A stretch of DNA of 41,762 bases from the NCBI GenBank assembly GCA_019694515.1, contig JAIBBU010000007.1, forward strand, positions 70,573 to 112,334, given 5' to 3'. The stretch comes from Oligoflexia bacterium (GTDB lineage: Bacteria > Bdellovibrionota_C > UBA2361 > JBGSMV01). Of this stretch, positions 24,134 to 32,536 are shown in pieces; the first letter of the stretch is position 1, and each line of letters opens with the position of its first letter. The notes below the pieces were generated by a model. It ran no database searches, was not told the origin of the DNA, and worked only from the letters and a program-made list of their open reading frames with translations. A program made the position numbers and the translations under genes.

Positions 24134-25126
24134 TCACCCCGGCAGCAGACTGACTAACGGAGGGAGGGGAGGTTTGAACGCTCCCGGAGGCCACTCCACA
24201 CTATACTCTCCGGCCCTCCAACGCCTAAGACACTCCCTACACTCAGCACAGAATTCTTTGAAGTCTCTAATTAGCTCCATACGAAGCTTATTGATGGAGC
24301 AGATAACAAATACCTTCCGGCTCTTTTTCTTGGGGGTATGGGACTGCAGGATTTTCTGTGAGCGAAGCCTATGTGCTCCGTAGACTCCCTTCCCCTTCTT
24401 TACCCTCGATGCCCGAGCTTCTGCTTCCTTTGCTCTTACTCGTTCTACTATCCGCGTATTTACCTCGGCTATTTCCTTCTCAGAGCTGATTCCAAAGCAG
24501 GACATCCAGGCGTTAGGCTTCCTTATAAGGCTATGCCGTACTCTATTTGAGATTCTTAGCTCTCTTGTAACTTTAAGGTCTTCGTAAGAAGAGAGTGGAC
24601 GGTCGGGAACTTCAGGGATACTAGGCAAACGAAGCCAGGGGAAATCCTCAGTACTTTCGGAGCCAAGGGTCGGTTCTATTCTTCTAAAAGCTCTCCAGCT
24701 AGAAAACCCAGGGAACTTCTCTATACAGTCCTCTAGGTTATCCTGAGCAGGATTTGCATATAGATACGCTATCCTCTCTATCGCAGCCTCCAAATCGGGG
24801 ATCTCCGCCACCATCGCAGTCCCCTCCCATAGATCTAGGTGTTTAAGTCCAAGTAATCTCTTTACCGCATCGGTGATTCTCTTTTGAATCTCTCCGTAGA
24901 ACCGGGTGCACTGCTCACTGTCTTTTGTCACCACGAGCATATGAGGGTGTGAGCCGTTCCAGATATCGTGGCAGAGGGTCACCTTGTCATCCCTCTGAGT
25001 TCGGGCTACCGACGCCCCGATTATCAGATCTATAAGTCTGTAAGCTACCAGCGGTAGTCCTTGCCTCGCTCGAAAGCATAGCTCGTAGCAGGTCTTCGAT
25101 TTTATCCGTCTTCTTCTTCTGGGCAT
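24134..25126 (-). CDS. Y1/REP-associated tyrosine transposase-like protein
   Basis: 330 residues. An HUH-type pair is visible as GSHPHMLVV (about 58-66), and a later IAYLYANPAQDNLEDCIEKF with a WRAF segment is characteristic of RAYT/IS200-like transposases that handle single-stranded hairpin DNA. The basic C-terminal extension (residues 230-330, Lys/Arg rich) is not typical of short IS200 enzymes. Base usage differs visibly from neighbouring genes (many CTC/TCT and AGG codons), suggesting foreign origin. A 21-bp tandem repeat and a long hairpin lie just upstream. Activity unknown. Confidence 0.68.
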   Translation of the reverse strand: MPRRRRRIKSKTCYELCFRARQGLPLVAYRLIDLIIGASVARTQRDDKVTLCHDIWNGSHPHMLVVTKDSEQCTRFYGEIQKRITDAVKRLLGLKHLDLWEGTAMVAEIPDLEAAIERIAYLYANPAQDNLEDCIEKFPGFSSWRAFRRIEPTLGSESTEDFPWLRLPSIPEVPDRPLSSYEDLKVTRELRISNRVRHSLIRKPNAWMSCFGISSEKEIAEVNTRIVERVRAKEAEARASRVKKGKGVYGAHRLRSQKILQSHTPKKKSRKVFVICSINKLRMELIRDFKEFCAECRECLRRWRAGEYSVEWPPGAFKPPLPPLVSLLPG

Positions 25127-25193
25127 CTCAGCTCCTCCCAGACTATGTAATCGAAACTCTTGGACAGAAGTTTCTTCTTACAGTAAAAAAGTT

Positions 25194-25235
25194 GGTATGG
25201 ACTAAGCGGAGCGGGGTATGGACTAAGCGGAGCGG
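25194..25235. repeat. Two perfect 21-bp tandem repeats upstream of the RAYT-like gene
   Basis: The unit beginning GGTATGGACTAAGCGG occurs at 25194-25214 and again at 25215-25235 without mismatch. Placement between the transposase start and the ECF sigma terminator suggests a terminal or recognition sequence of the element, or simple replication slippage. Confidence 0.75.
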
Positions 25236-25242
25236 AGGGGGG

Positions 25243-25306
25243 AAAAACAACCGCGGCGAGCTCTCTCCCTGTTCCATGTGCGGACAATGAGGAGAACTCG
25301 CCGCGG
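25243..25306 (-). terminator. Terminator-like hairpin downstream of the ECF sigma gene
   Basis: CCGCGGCGAG (25251-25260) pairs with CTCGCCGCGG (25297-25306), and three more pairs follow after one mismatch. On the minus strand the stem is followed by TTGTTTTT. It lies 84 bp after the ECF sigma stop codon. The loop is long (about 28 bases), so it might instead be a palindrome used by the neighbouring RAYT-like transposase. Confidence 0.55.
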
Positions 25307-25389
25307 CAAAAACCTGCTTTGAATCCTGAAAAATACCTGCGCCGATAGTATCTTCACTCCCGGCGCAACTGACAACCCATAAAATTTGT

Positions 25390-26034
25390 TTAGGCGTTGG
25401 CTGCGGCTAGATGTTTTAGAGGCACATCGGCTCTCACACCTGTGAAATCGTCGTAGTACCGCTGCAAACGTTTGCGCAACATTAAGCGCGAGCGATGCAG
25501 TCGAGATTTAACGGCGGGGATTGAAAGCTTGAGGATTTCGCCCACCTCTTGATTGGACAAACCATCCACATCACGCAGGATAAACACAGCGCGATATTGT
25601 CCCGGTAGCTTTTGGACCGCCGCTTGCAAGATCTCCCGCAGTTCGCGAGTAACGCTAATGGTATCGGAGCGTGCCATTGAAAGGCTATCACCCTCAACAC
25701 AGATCTGGCGCATCGCGGGGCTCAAATCTTCTATCCCGACGGTATGATCTTGTTTGCGCTTTCTCAGCTTCATGAAGGCCGCATTCACGATAATTCGGTA
25801 AAGCCAGCTGGAGAACGCCGACTTACCTTCAAAGCCTTCGAGCTTGCGATATAGTGTGGCGAACACATCCTGTAGCACCTCTTCCGCATCTTCCTGGTTA
25901 CGGGTGAAGCGCATGGCTAAATTGAAGATTTTGGCCTCGTACCGACCAAGTAGCTCTTCAAATGCCTCGATTGAACCCTTACGAAAACGTTCAATCAACT
26001 TCAAATCCGAAACCTGTTCCTTAACTGCCTTCAT
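25390..26034 (-). CDS. ECF sigma-70 factor (RpoE-like)
   Basis: 214 residues from the ATG at 26034, which follows GAAGGGGGT at correct spacing; the longer frame upstream lacks such a site. Region 2: FEELLGRYEAKIFNLAMRFT, then NQEDAEEVLQDVFATLYRKL and FSSWLYRIIVNAAFMKLRK. Region 4: LPGQYRAVFILRDVDGLSNQ followed by VGEILKLSIPAVKSRLHRSR. No anti-sigma gene lies beside it; control may be by a distant partner. About 20 residues extend past region 4. Confidence 0.93.
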   Translation of the reverse strand: MKAVKEQVSDLKLIERFRKGSIEAFEELLGRYEAKIFNLAMRFTRNQEDAEEVLQDVFATLYRKLEGFEGKSAFSSWLYRIIVNAAFMKLRKRKQDHTVGIEDLSPAMRQICVEGDSLSMARSDTISVTRELREILQAAVQKLPGQYRAVFILRDVDGLSNQEVGEILKLSIPAVKSRLHRSRLMLRKRLQRYYDDFTGVRADVPLKHLAAANA

Positions 26035-26363
26035 GTGACCCCCTTCAAAACCGGCCTGCGGCCGAACCCGTTTAACCCGAACCTGAGCAAAACCACCGCA
26101 TGCTCTAGGTTGCTGTCCTGCAGCGCCTACGGCGAAGCAAAGCAACCACTGTGTTTTGACTCAAAATGGGGCTGCACATGTCATGGATTGGTAAATTGGT
26201 TGTAATCTAAATGTAAAAACCCCCTCTAATCGAATATAGGCGGGGGAACAGGTGCTATTTTTCTCACAAACATTGAATCGGAGGGATTCAAATGAGCCGC
26301 AGAGAGTGAATGAGACATTCAGCTAAGAGCTAGGCGCGGGAGCGTAGAGACGGTTGACAACTC
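26035..26363. other. Intergenic stretch between ECF sigma and the acidic-protein gene
   Basis: 329 bp without a real gene. It holds the minus-strand terminator at 26215-26246 and, on the plus strand, GGAGGG before two abutting mini-frames (26292-26309, five codons; 26310-26333, seven codons) that lead nowhere. The sigma gene promoter is expected in 26050-26200; I could not fix its boxes. Confidence 0.4.
26215..26246 (-). terminator. Rho-independent terminator on the minus strand
   Basis: Reading leftwards, CCCCC (26246-26242) pairs with GGGGG (26224-26220) and is followed by TTTTT (26219-26215). It lies about 120 bp after the acidic-protein gene and would end leftward transcription from that gene before the ECF sigma gene. 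Confidence 0.6.
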
Positions 26364-26975
26364 TCACGGCCATTCATCATCGTCATCGTCTAGCTCTTCT
26401 TCCTCAAAGAACATTTCATCCTCCTCTTCCTCCGAAGAGAGGTCTAGCTCATCATCTTCGTCCTCAAAGTCGTCCAAATCATCGTCGTCAAACTCGTCTG
26501 TCTCCTCATCTTCACTATCAATTTCTTCGTCCGTTTCGGTCTCAAAATCTTCCTCATATTCCTCATCCTGGCTATCCAACAGCTCCCAGTAATCGTCCTC
26601 GTCTGGTTCAGTCTGGTCCGCGCAAAGTTGACATTCTGCTTGATAGCGATTCGGCAGCCGATCGCCTCGCATGACGGTGAACGAGATCTCTTCTGGTGTG
26701 GTAGGGGCCCAAAGAACCCTGTAATAGTCAGCGATTCGCTTCACCGCAGCTAGGAAGCCTTGCACAAAGTTTGAAAGCCACGCCTCAAACCGGCTGGTAT
26801 TTCGCGCAATCGGTGGAACTTCAGCTGGTGTTGCAGTGAGCAGCAGGTCTTCTGATTCAGCCCGTACTTCCGGCTCTTCCGCCGAAATAAATACACCTGT
26901 CCTTGCGGGCACCTTAAGATCCTCAAGGGCATCAGCGCGCGGTTCAAGTGGAGGTGCATTAGAGAACTGCTGCAT
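26364..26975 (-). CDS. Hypothetical protein with long Asp/Glu-rich tail
   Basis: 203 residues from the ATG at 26975; a TTG at 27044 is less likely. Residues 1-60 are polar with several acidic patches. A helical segment, FEAWLSNFVQGFLAAVKRIADYY (about 62-84), precedes a CxxC (ECQLCADQ, about 114). From about residue 122 to the end nearly every residue is Asp or Glu with scattered aromatics. Such tails mimic nucleic acid, bind cations or basic proteins. Family unknown. Downstream of the inositol-phosphatase-like gene by 128 bp. Confidence 0.6.
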   Translation of the reverse strand: MQQFSNAPPLEPRADALEDLKVPARTGVFISAEEPEVRAESEDLLLTATPAEVPPIARNTSRFEAWLSNFVQGFLAAVKRIADYYRVLWAPTTPEEISFTVMRGDRLPNRYQAECQLCADQTEPDEDDYWELLDSQDEEYEEDFETETDEEIDSEDEETDEFDDDDLDDFEDEDDELDLSSEEEEDEMFFEEEELDDDDDEWP

Positions 26976-27103
26976 TGTGATTGTTTTGCTGAAGTTTCTC
27001 CCGACTGTAAGGTGGGATTGCACGAGAGAAGTGCCCCGAGACAAAACTCAGCTAGACATAGAAAGCCCGAGATCCCCCGGCAGCGAGTACGGTCGTCAGT
27101 GAG

Positions 27104-27877
27104 CTACACTGCAGTGCCCATCAGCTCCCGTACGATGGGATGGAGCGTCGGATTTGCAATCACAATGTCACGTTTTCCGCGCCGCCACGGCTGGCCGTCT
27201 AAATCGGTAACCAAGGCCCCGGCCTCGCGGCAAATAAGAGCGATAGGCAAATAGTCGTGATCCATTCCGCAGTTGTTAATCATAAAGTCCATGCCGCCGC
27301 TCGCAACACAGCAGGCGCCAAACATAGAACCCAGATTCTTCATCCAGCCGCTAAGCTCTAAGAAGCGCCGGGAACCCTCTAGAAATCGATGAAAATGCAC
27401 CCCCCGAGGGTCACATACGATCACCCCCATGGCGAAATTAAGGCTTTCCACATCATTGACCTGCACCCGCTCCCCATTTCTGAATGCGCCTTTCCCAGCC
27501 TCCGCATAGTAGAAAATGCCGCCCAGCGGCTCGTACACCGCACTACAAAAAAGCTCGCCATGTCTCAGACCGGCGATCATATGGCACCACCCAGGAATCC
27601 CACCAGCAAAGTTACGGGTGCCGTCAATCGGATCGATGACCCACTCGACCGCGGCTCCCGGGTTGATGTCATCGGCGCGCTCTTCCGAATGAATCTGATC
27701 GGTCGGGAATCTTTCCGACAGTTTTGCAATCAGATAATCGCTGACTGCCTCGTCGGCCTCCGTAAGCAGGTCCCCCACGCCACTCTTAAGCCGTACATTT
27801 AACTTCTTTAGAAAGTATCCGCGCGCGATACTACCGGCACTCTCCAGGATTTCCTTCAGAAATTTAGACGTTTCCAC
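27104..27877 (-). CDS. Inositol-monophosphatase family phosphatase
   Basis: 257 residues from a GTG at 27877 that overlaps the preceding gene by 14 bp; this gives the normal family length. Metal-binding motifs are present: HSEER (about 63-67, the Glu ligand), the signature WVIDPIDGTRNF (about 78-89), and the late GMDHDYLPIALICREAGA. Family members (SuhB, CysQ, HisN types) are Mg2+-dependent Li+-sensitive phosphatases acting on inositol phosphate, PAP or histidinol phosphate. Which applies is not clear; linkage to glycosyltransferase genes suggests a sugar or inositol phosphate. Confidence 0.9.
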   Translation of the reverse strand: METSKFLKEILESAGSIARGYFLKKLNVRLKSGVGDLLTEADEAVSDYLIAKLSERFPTDQIHSEERADDINPGAAVEWVIDPIDGTRNFAGGIPGWCHMIAGLRHGELFCSAVYEPLGGIFYYAEAGKGAFRNGERVQVNDVESLNFAMGVIVCDPRGVHFHRFLEGSRRFLELSGWMKNLGSMFGACCVASGGMDFMINNCGMDHDYLPIALICREAGALVTDLDGQPWRRGKRDIVIANPTLHPIVRELMGTAV

Positions 27878-28700
27878 GGTGCGGCCCCGTTTGCAGATAC
27901 TTGGTATATTCGGCAGGACCCAGTCCGCGATGCCGGACTCGAAATACAAATAGATCGCGAAGCATCTTAAGGGAGTCCAGAAGCAGGTTAACCTTCGATC
28001 CTGGAACGTTCTCCCAATTGACCGGCACCTCCGCTATCTTCAGCCCCGAGCGTACGGCGATATATAAAATTTCAACGTCAAAGCTATAACGATTTGCACG
28101 CTGCCTCTCGAAAATAAAATGTCCCGGTACTTTCCTAAATAATTTGAACCCGCACTGCGTATCGGCGAATCCCGGCAGTACGATCAGGTTTACTGCTAAA
28201 TTGAAGATTCGCCCGGGATACTTGCGGTACCAGCTGGTTTTCACATGGGTCTGCGCATCCGCTTTAGCACGTGAGCCGATCGCCATATCGGCGCCCTGCT
28301 GCAGCGCCTTCTCCAGCCGCTCGATTTCGGCGATCGGAGTAGAGCCGTCGGCGTCTGCAAATAGAACTAATGTGCCTTGGGAATTCAAGACGCCGGTACG
28401 AACTGCAAACCCTTTACCCGAGTTCTTCGGCACCCTGATTAAATTGACCTGCTTTCTAATTTTTTCGAAGCGCCGTACCTGTGTTGAGGTGCCATCGTTG
28501 CTGCCGTCATCAACCACAATCAGCTCGTAGGCGAGTTGGCGCTGATCGAAATAGTCAATCACCTCAATCAATGTTGATGGGAGGCGACGCTCTTCGTTAA
28601 AGCACGGAATGACGACAGAGATATCGATAGGGCCGGAGGACTCGGGCTGTCGGGCAATCCAGCGCTCGACCTCGGGGTCATGGCGCCCGGAATCATTCAT
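27864..28700 (-). CDS. GT2 glycosyltransferase, dolichyl-phosphate beta-glucosyltransferase (ALG5)-like
   Basis: 278 residues from the ATG at 28700, which overlaps the upstream stop (ATGAATGA). GT-A motifs: ISVVIPCFNEERRLPSTL, LIVVDDGSNDGT and LVLFADADGSTP, the last being the ALG5-type form of the DXD region. No C-terminal membrane helices are seen. The family loads glucose on polyprenyl phosphate; the flippase-like protein encoded just upstream may act on the product. Confidence 0.88.
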   Translation of the reverse strand: MNDSGRHDPEVERWIARQPESSGPIDISVVIPCFNEERRLPSTLIEVIDYFDQRQLAYELIVVDDGSNDGTSTQVRRFEKIRKQVNLIRVPKNSGKGFAVRTGVLNSQGTLVLFADADGSTPIAEIERLEKALQQGADMAIGSRAKADAQTHVKTSWYRKYPGRIFNLAVNLIVLPGFADTQCGFKLFRKVPGHFIFERQRANRYSFDVEILYIAVRSGLKIAEVPVNWENVPGSKVNLLLDSLKMLRDLFVFRVRHRGLGPAEYTKYLQTGPHRGNV

Positions 28701-29727
28701 CGGACCCCTCTTCGATTTCGCGCTCAACCTCGGGGATTTCCTTCTTCCAGGTCAGCATCGCCATCGCGCCCGGTATTCCAACCACCAAATACTGCATGGC
28801 ATGCTGCAAAATGACCATCGAAAGAGCTTGCTCGCGGGGCACGCCGATCGACGTAAGCACCGCGGTAGCAGCCCATTCGATCACTCCAATTCCACCGGGG
28901 GCCGCAGGAATCAAAGAACTGAAATTGACGGCTACCATAAATAGCACACAACCGTGCAACGACAGATTAGCATTAAAACCCTGCTGGATTAGATAGTAGA
29001 CTCCTAATTCGACACTCCAGATCACAAAGGTCCAGAGGGTCAAAATCGGGAACTTGTGGCGAGAATACAGGGGGCTTAATCCCTCCATGAAGATTCTTAG
29101 CCGGTCCGTGGCATAACGCGAGGCACGATTATCAACGCGCTGATGGATTCTATCTGCTAGCGAAAAGACACGCGCGCGGTTAACAAGGATTAAGGCCACC
29201 GAGGCAGTGGCAGCCGCGAATAAGTAAGCCACATAAAGCAGCCCAGATGACATCGATTGATCGCCCAGTCCTAACGCAAAAGCTACAAAGAAGAGACTCA
29301 ACATCACACCGTCGGCTAGTCGCTCAGTCGCAATCGTGGCGAGGACCAGTGTGCGAGTCTCGCCCGTAACTTTAGCGCCCATGTGGGCGCGCACAAATTC
29401 TCCGGCGCGAGCTGGAAGAATATTGTTCATGAAAAAGCCCAGTATCAGCACCTTGCATGAGGCGCTAAAAGAGATACTGGGTCTAGGAAAAAGATGCTGC
29501 CAGCGGCGCGATCTAAACAGATACGAACAGACCGTCAGCGCCAAGGCCCCCGCGATTAGCAGTGGAGTGACTTCCCGGATATGCGCGATGAGGGTTGCCC
29601 AATCCACACCCTCGAATGCCAGATACAGAGCGACAACAGTAATAATCCACGGCACTCCGCGTGAGAGGAGTTTGCGTTTCAGAGAGTGAACTCTATGCTG
29701 ATGAACTGAGGCGGTTTCCGTATCCAA
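28693..29727 (-). CDS. Lysylphosphatidylglycerol-synthase-TM (UPF0104/AglD-like) membrane protein
   Basis: 344 residues from a TTG at 29727 preceded by AAGG; an ATG at 29934 would add 69 residues that look non-coding and would take over the promoter of the divergent RNase D gene. Seven or eight membrane helices. Conserved features: RSRRWQHLF, NNILPARAGEFVRA, TIATERLADG and PAAPGGIGVIEW, all typical of the LPG_synthase_TM/UPF0104 family. Members often pair with ALG5-like GT2 proteins and are thought to act in polyprenyl-lipid transfer or flipping. First gene of an overlapping leftward operon. Confidence 0.87.
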   Translation of the reverse strand: MDTETASVHQHRVHSLKRKLLSRGVPWIITVVALYLAFEGVDWATLIAHIREVTPLLIAGALALTVCSYLFRSRRWQHLFPRPSISFSASCKVLILGFFMNNILPARAGEFVRAHMGAKVTGETRTLVLATIATERLADGVMLSLFFVAFALGLGDQSMSSGLLYVAYLFAAATASVALILVNRARVFSLADRIHQRVDNRASRYATDRLRIFMEGLSPLYSRHKFPILTLWTFVIWSVELGVYYLIQQGFNANLSLHGCVLFMVAVNFSSLIPAAPGGIGVIEWAATAVLTSIGVPREQALSMVILQHAMQYLVVGIPGAMAMLTWKKEIPEVEREIEEGSDE

Positions 29728-29942
29728 TCTGACCTTGCGCTTTACCGCAAACCCCGCCTGTTCAGGGGCGTCGGCGGTCGGGGCAAACAAAAACTGGAGC
29801 GATTCGGATGATATAGCCAGCCGAATCAGTTGAGTGCTTCTGTCCCCAATGGGCAGTGCTCGCAGCCTTTGAGAATTCGCGCTATATGTGCGAATTTCAA
29901 ACGGTAAAGTATCAGCGATTAAGAAAAAGGCCAAGATCGTCT

Positions 29943-30929
29943 ATGACAGTAGATTCAAACCCCGGATCAGCGCTCAAAGCCGCCTCAGGAAGCTGGAAAT
30001 TCGAGTGGATCGAAGCGCTCGAGCGCTTCGAAGCCGCCTGTCGGGAATTGTTAGAGGAAGAATTGATTGCGGTGGATACCGAAACCGCGGGTTGGCAGAC
30101 GGGCAATGAACGGCTCTGTTTGGTTCAGATTGGAGCACCGAAAAGGGAAAAGGTGTACCTCTTCGACGTGCTGGCGCTTGGTGACATCAAGCCGCTTGAT
30201 GCTGTGCTTAACGATAAGTCTCGAGTGGTGCTGGCCCATAATGCCTCCTTTGAAGAGCGTCAGTTCGGACGGCATTCGATTCGGATGCGAAATGTTGTCG
30301 ATACCTTGGATTTAGCTCGCCGCCTGCGTCCCGATCTCCCGAGTTTTAGCCTCAAGAGCTGCGTGCGCTTTCTTCTAGACATGGAGATGAGTAAAGAGGA
30401 GCAAGTTTCCGACTGGTCACGCCGCCCGCTAACGCAGAGCCAAATTGCATATGCTAGTCTTGATGCCGAGATCACAATCCGGCTGTATCAGGTATTGAAG
30501 GCGATTGAGGATCGGCTGTCGCTCGATCCAGCCTTCGATGTGCCGGAATTGATGCGGGAATTGCATCATACCGCCAAGGAGCGTTTCAAATTGACGCGCA
30601 ATATTGCAGCAGATTTGGCCTACCTCAATCTACGCTACGACATGCTGCGCGATGCACTGCGCACCCGCTTGATCGACGGCGCCAAGCCCTACGAGGGTGA
30701 ATTTGGGCGAGCCAAGGTCAGCCGCGTTAAGCAAACCGAAATTAACCCCAGTAAGGTGCGATCCAAGCTCCCCGAGATTGCAGAGCTCGTGATTAAGGAT
30801 GCCGTTGATAAGAAGCGCTTCATGGCGTTGGTCAAGGAGCAGGGGATCGATGCGGGCATGGTGGATCTGGTCTCCGACACGATTGGATATATCGATCGAC
30901 TCAGTTTAAATCTGGCGGATTTTGATTAG
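29943..30929 (+). CDS. RNase D-like 3'-5' exonuclease
   Basis: 328 residues from the ATG at 29943. DEDDy exonuclease motifs: AVDTETAGW (Exo I, about 38-46), LAHNASFE (Exo II, about 97-104), then DTLDLARRL, and YASLDAEIT (Exo III, about 178-186). The C-terminal 140 residues are helical, in place of the two HRDC domains of classical RNase D, with RFKLTRNIAADLAYLN as a helical start. Likely trims structured RNA or tRNA 3' ends in the cytosol. Divergent from the flippase-like gene. Confidence 0.88.
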   Translation: MTVDSNPGSALKAASGSWKFEWIEALERFEAACRELLEEELIAVDTETAGWQTGNERLCLVQIGAPKREKVYLFDVLALGDIKPLDAVLNDKSRVVLAHNASFEERQFGRHSIRMRNVVDTLDLARRLRPDLPSFSLKSCVRFLLDMEMSKEEQVSDWSRRPLTQSQIAYASLDAEITIRLYQVLKAIEDRLSLDPAFDVPELMRELHHTAKERFKLTRNIAADLAYLNLRYDMLRDALRTRLIDGAKPYEGEFGRAKVSRVKQTEINPSKVRSKLPEIAELVIKDAVDKKRFMALVKEQGIDAGMVDLVSDTIGYIDRLSLNLADFD

Positions 30930-30960
30930 CAGCTGAGGATCTTTCTGACGCCCTGGACCT

Positions 30961-31683
30961 TTACTCGGGGGTCGGTTCTTCCGAAGTCATCGAGTTTACT
31001 ATACAGCTGGAGAGCTGCTCCACGATCGGACCAAAGTACATCTTGGACGGGGAGCGATCTCCCAGGAACAAGCGATCCTGCACGATATCCATCTCCGGCC
31101 GACGTGTCCAAGCAGTATCGGTGCCGTACCACACGGTGACCCCCGATTCGACCTCGATTAGTTTGCTATGGGCGGTAAGTTCATCGGTCGCGCGCATATT
31201 CTCCACCAGGCCCACCAGCATCAAATCGTAGCCCGCTTCGCGGGCCATCGATAATGCTCCGAAGTTTCCGGTAAAAAACTCATCCTTCTTCTGAGGCCAG
31301 TCCGGGCGGTTAAAAACCTCCACGATCGGCACTGCCCCCGTGGCCAGCAATTTTTGGTGAATTTGCCATGCTAATTCATTCCCGACACCGGGACGTTGAC
31401 TGCTATCAGCGGCAAGATTTGCCGGAACGGAATAGGGGATTAAGGCGACCCGCACTGGCGAGTGTGAATCAAACCTGTGACTTAGGTAGTCCGAGAGAAT
31501 CAACTGCACATGAGCACGGGATTTGCACGACTCTCCTACCTGGGAGTGTATGAAAGCACACCCGGAGAGACATAAGGCCAGCATGCTGCATCCAAGTAGA
31601 GCTTTTGAAAAAGCTGACCGAGAAGCAGCACCAGCTGTCAGAATTTTGACTCCGGGGAAAGGGAAATCGGTGCGAGCTCTCAT
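30961..31683 (-). CDS. Predicted outer-membrane lipoprotein, CsgG/FlgO-like fold possible
   Basis: 240 residues from the ATG at 31683; the frame opens at 31716, directly abutting the divergent start. A long N-region leads to LLGCSMLALCLSGC (lipobox). The mature part starts a strand-helix pattern, VRVALIPYSVPANLAA, then LAWQIHQKLLATGAVPIVEV and AREAGYDLMLVGLVENM, similar to the anticodon-binding-like domain of CsgG, TolB-N and FlgO proteins. The fold is inferred from the pattern, not a firm match. Back-to-back with the FlgO-like gene. Confidence 0.65.
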   Translation of the reverse strand: MRARTDFPFPGVKILTAGAASRSAFSKALLGCSMLALCLSGCAFIHSQVGESCKSRAHVQLILSDYLSHRFDSHSPVRVALIPYSVPANLAADSSQRPGVGNELAWQIHQKLLATGAVPIVEVFNRPDWPQKKDEFFTGNFGALSMAREAGYDLMLVGLVENMRATDELTAHSKLIEVESGVTVWYGTDTAWTRRPEMDIVQDRLFLGDRSPSKMYFGPIVEQLSSCIVNSMTSEEPTPE

Positions 31684-31716
31684 AGTAAGTGCCTGTTTAA
31701 TAACACGGATTGTCAT

Positions 31717-32517
31717 ATGCGTGCATCAAGATCGTTAATCTTGGCTTCTAGATTGTTAGTAGCTCTACAAATCCTGTGCCAGGTGGGGCTATTGGGGCTA
31801 GCCGGCTGCAGCAAGCGCTACAGCGATCTGCCGGTTTTTTCGGCACTACCCATTAAAGATTACGATAACGAATCAGTGGGACGGTTTAAAACCTCCTACC
31901 TGGTGGAACAGATCGATAACTATTACCGTGGAACCAATCCCGGCCCAATCGGCGTCACCACCTTCGTAAATCTCGACGATCTTTACTCAACTTCCAGCTT
32001 TGGTCGCATGCTCGGTGAGCAGGTTATGAGCGAACTCGCAATGAAGGGTTTCGACGTGGTAGAGCTGCGGCATTCCGATGCACTGCAGTTCCTGGCTTCT
32101 GACGGTGAATTTGCTTTGTCTCGCGATATTCGCTCAGTGCGCCACGAGCGCGATTTGGGCGGAGTGGTTGTGGGTACCTATGTGGCCTCGCCGGTGCGCG
32201 TATACTTGAACGCCAGGTTGATCGATCCATCCTCCTCGATGGTTTTATCGGCCGGCTCGGTCGAAATGGAGAAGACCAAGGAGATTGCGCGGATGCTGCG
32301 TGGCGGGGCATTCCCGGCCACCCTTGAGCGGATTCCAGTAAAGCATCTGGGTCTTTCGACCTATCCAATGAATCTTTGGGCACCCAGCGCGTATTCCGCC
32401 TACCAGGCCGAAGAAAGCGGCCCGACTCCGCCGGCTCCAGGTTTTCTTCCCGAAGCCCGTGGACTTGGCAAGGGTGCTGGAAGCTGGACTCAGCCTCAGC
32501 TAGGTCAGGGTAAATAG
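31717..32517 (+). CDS. FlgO-family outer-membrane lipoprotein
   Basis: 266 residues. Signal peptide ends in LLGLAGC. The FlgO domain is visible: PIGVTTFVNLDDLYSTSSFG, then RMLGEQVMSELAMKGFDVVE, and VVVGTYVASPVRVYLNARLID. In Vibrio FlgO and FlgP surround the flagellar H-ring region, but many non-flagellar homologues exist and no flagellar gene is in this window. The C-terminal 50 residues are Pro/Gly-rich. Probably expressed together with the divergent lipoprotein gene from a shared intergenic region. Confidence 0.85.
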   Translation: MRASRSLILASRLLVALQILCQVGLLGLAGCSKRYSDLPVFSALPIKDYDNESVGRFKTSYLVEQIDNYYRGTNPGPIGVTTFVNLDDLYSTSSFGRMLGEQVMSELAMKGFDVVELRHSDALQFLASDGEFALSRDIRSVRHERDLGGVVVGTYVASPVRVYLNARLIDPSSSMVLSAGSVEMEKTKEIARMLRGGAFPATLERIPVKHLGLSTYPMNLWAPSAYSAYQAEESGPTPPAPGFLPEARGLGKGAGSWTQPQLGQGK

Positions 32518-32536
32518 TAATTCGAGGTAATCCGGA

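Noticed and set aside
25102..25287. 61-codon minus-strand frame across the 21-bp tandem repeat
   Set aside because: Its repeated LSPYPAPLSPY segment is just the translated DNA repeat, it overlaps the transposase start, and no ribosome-binding site is evident.
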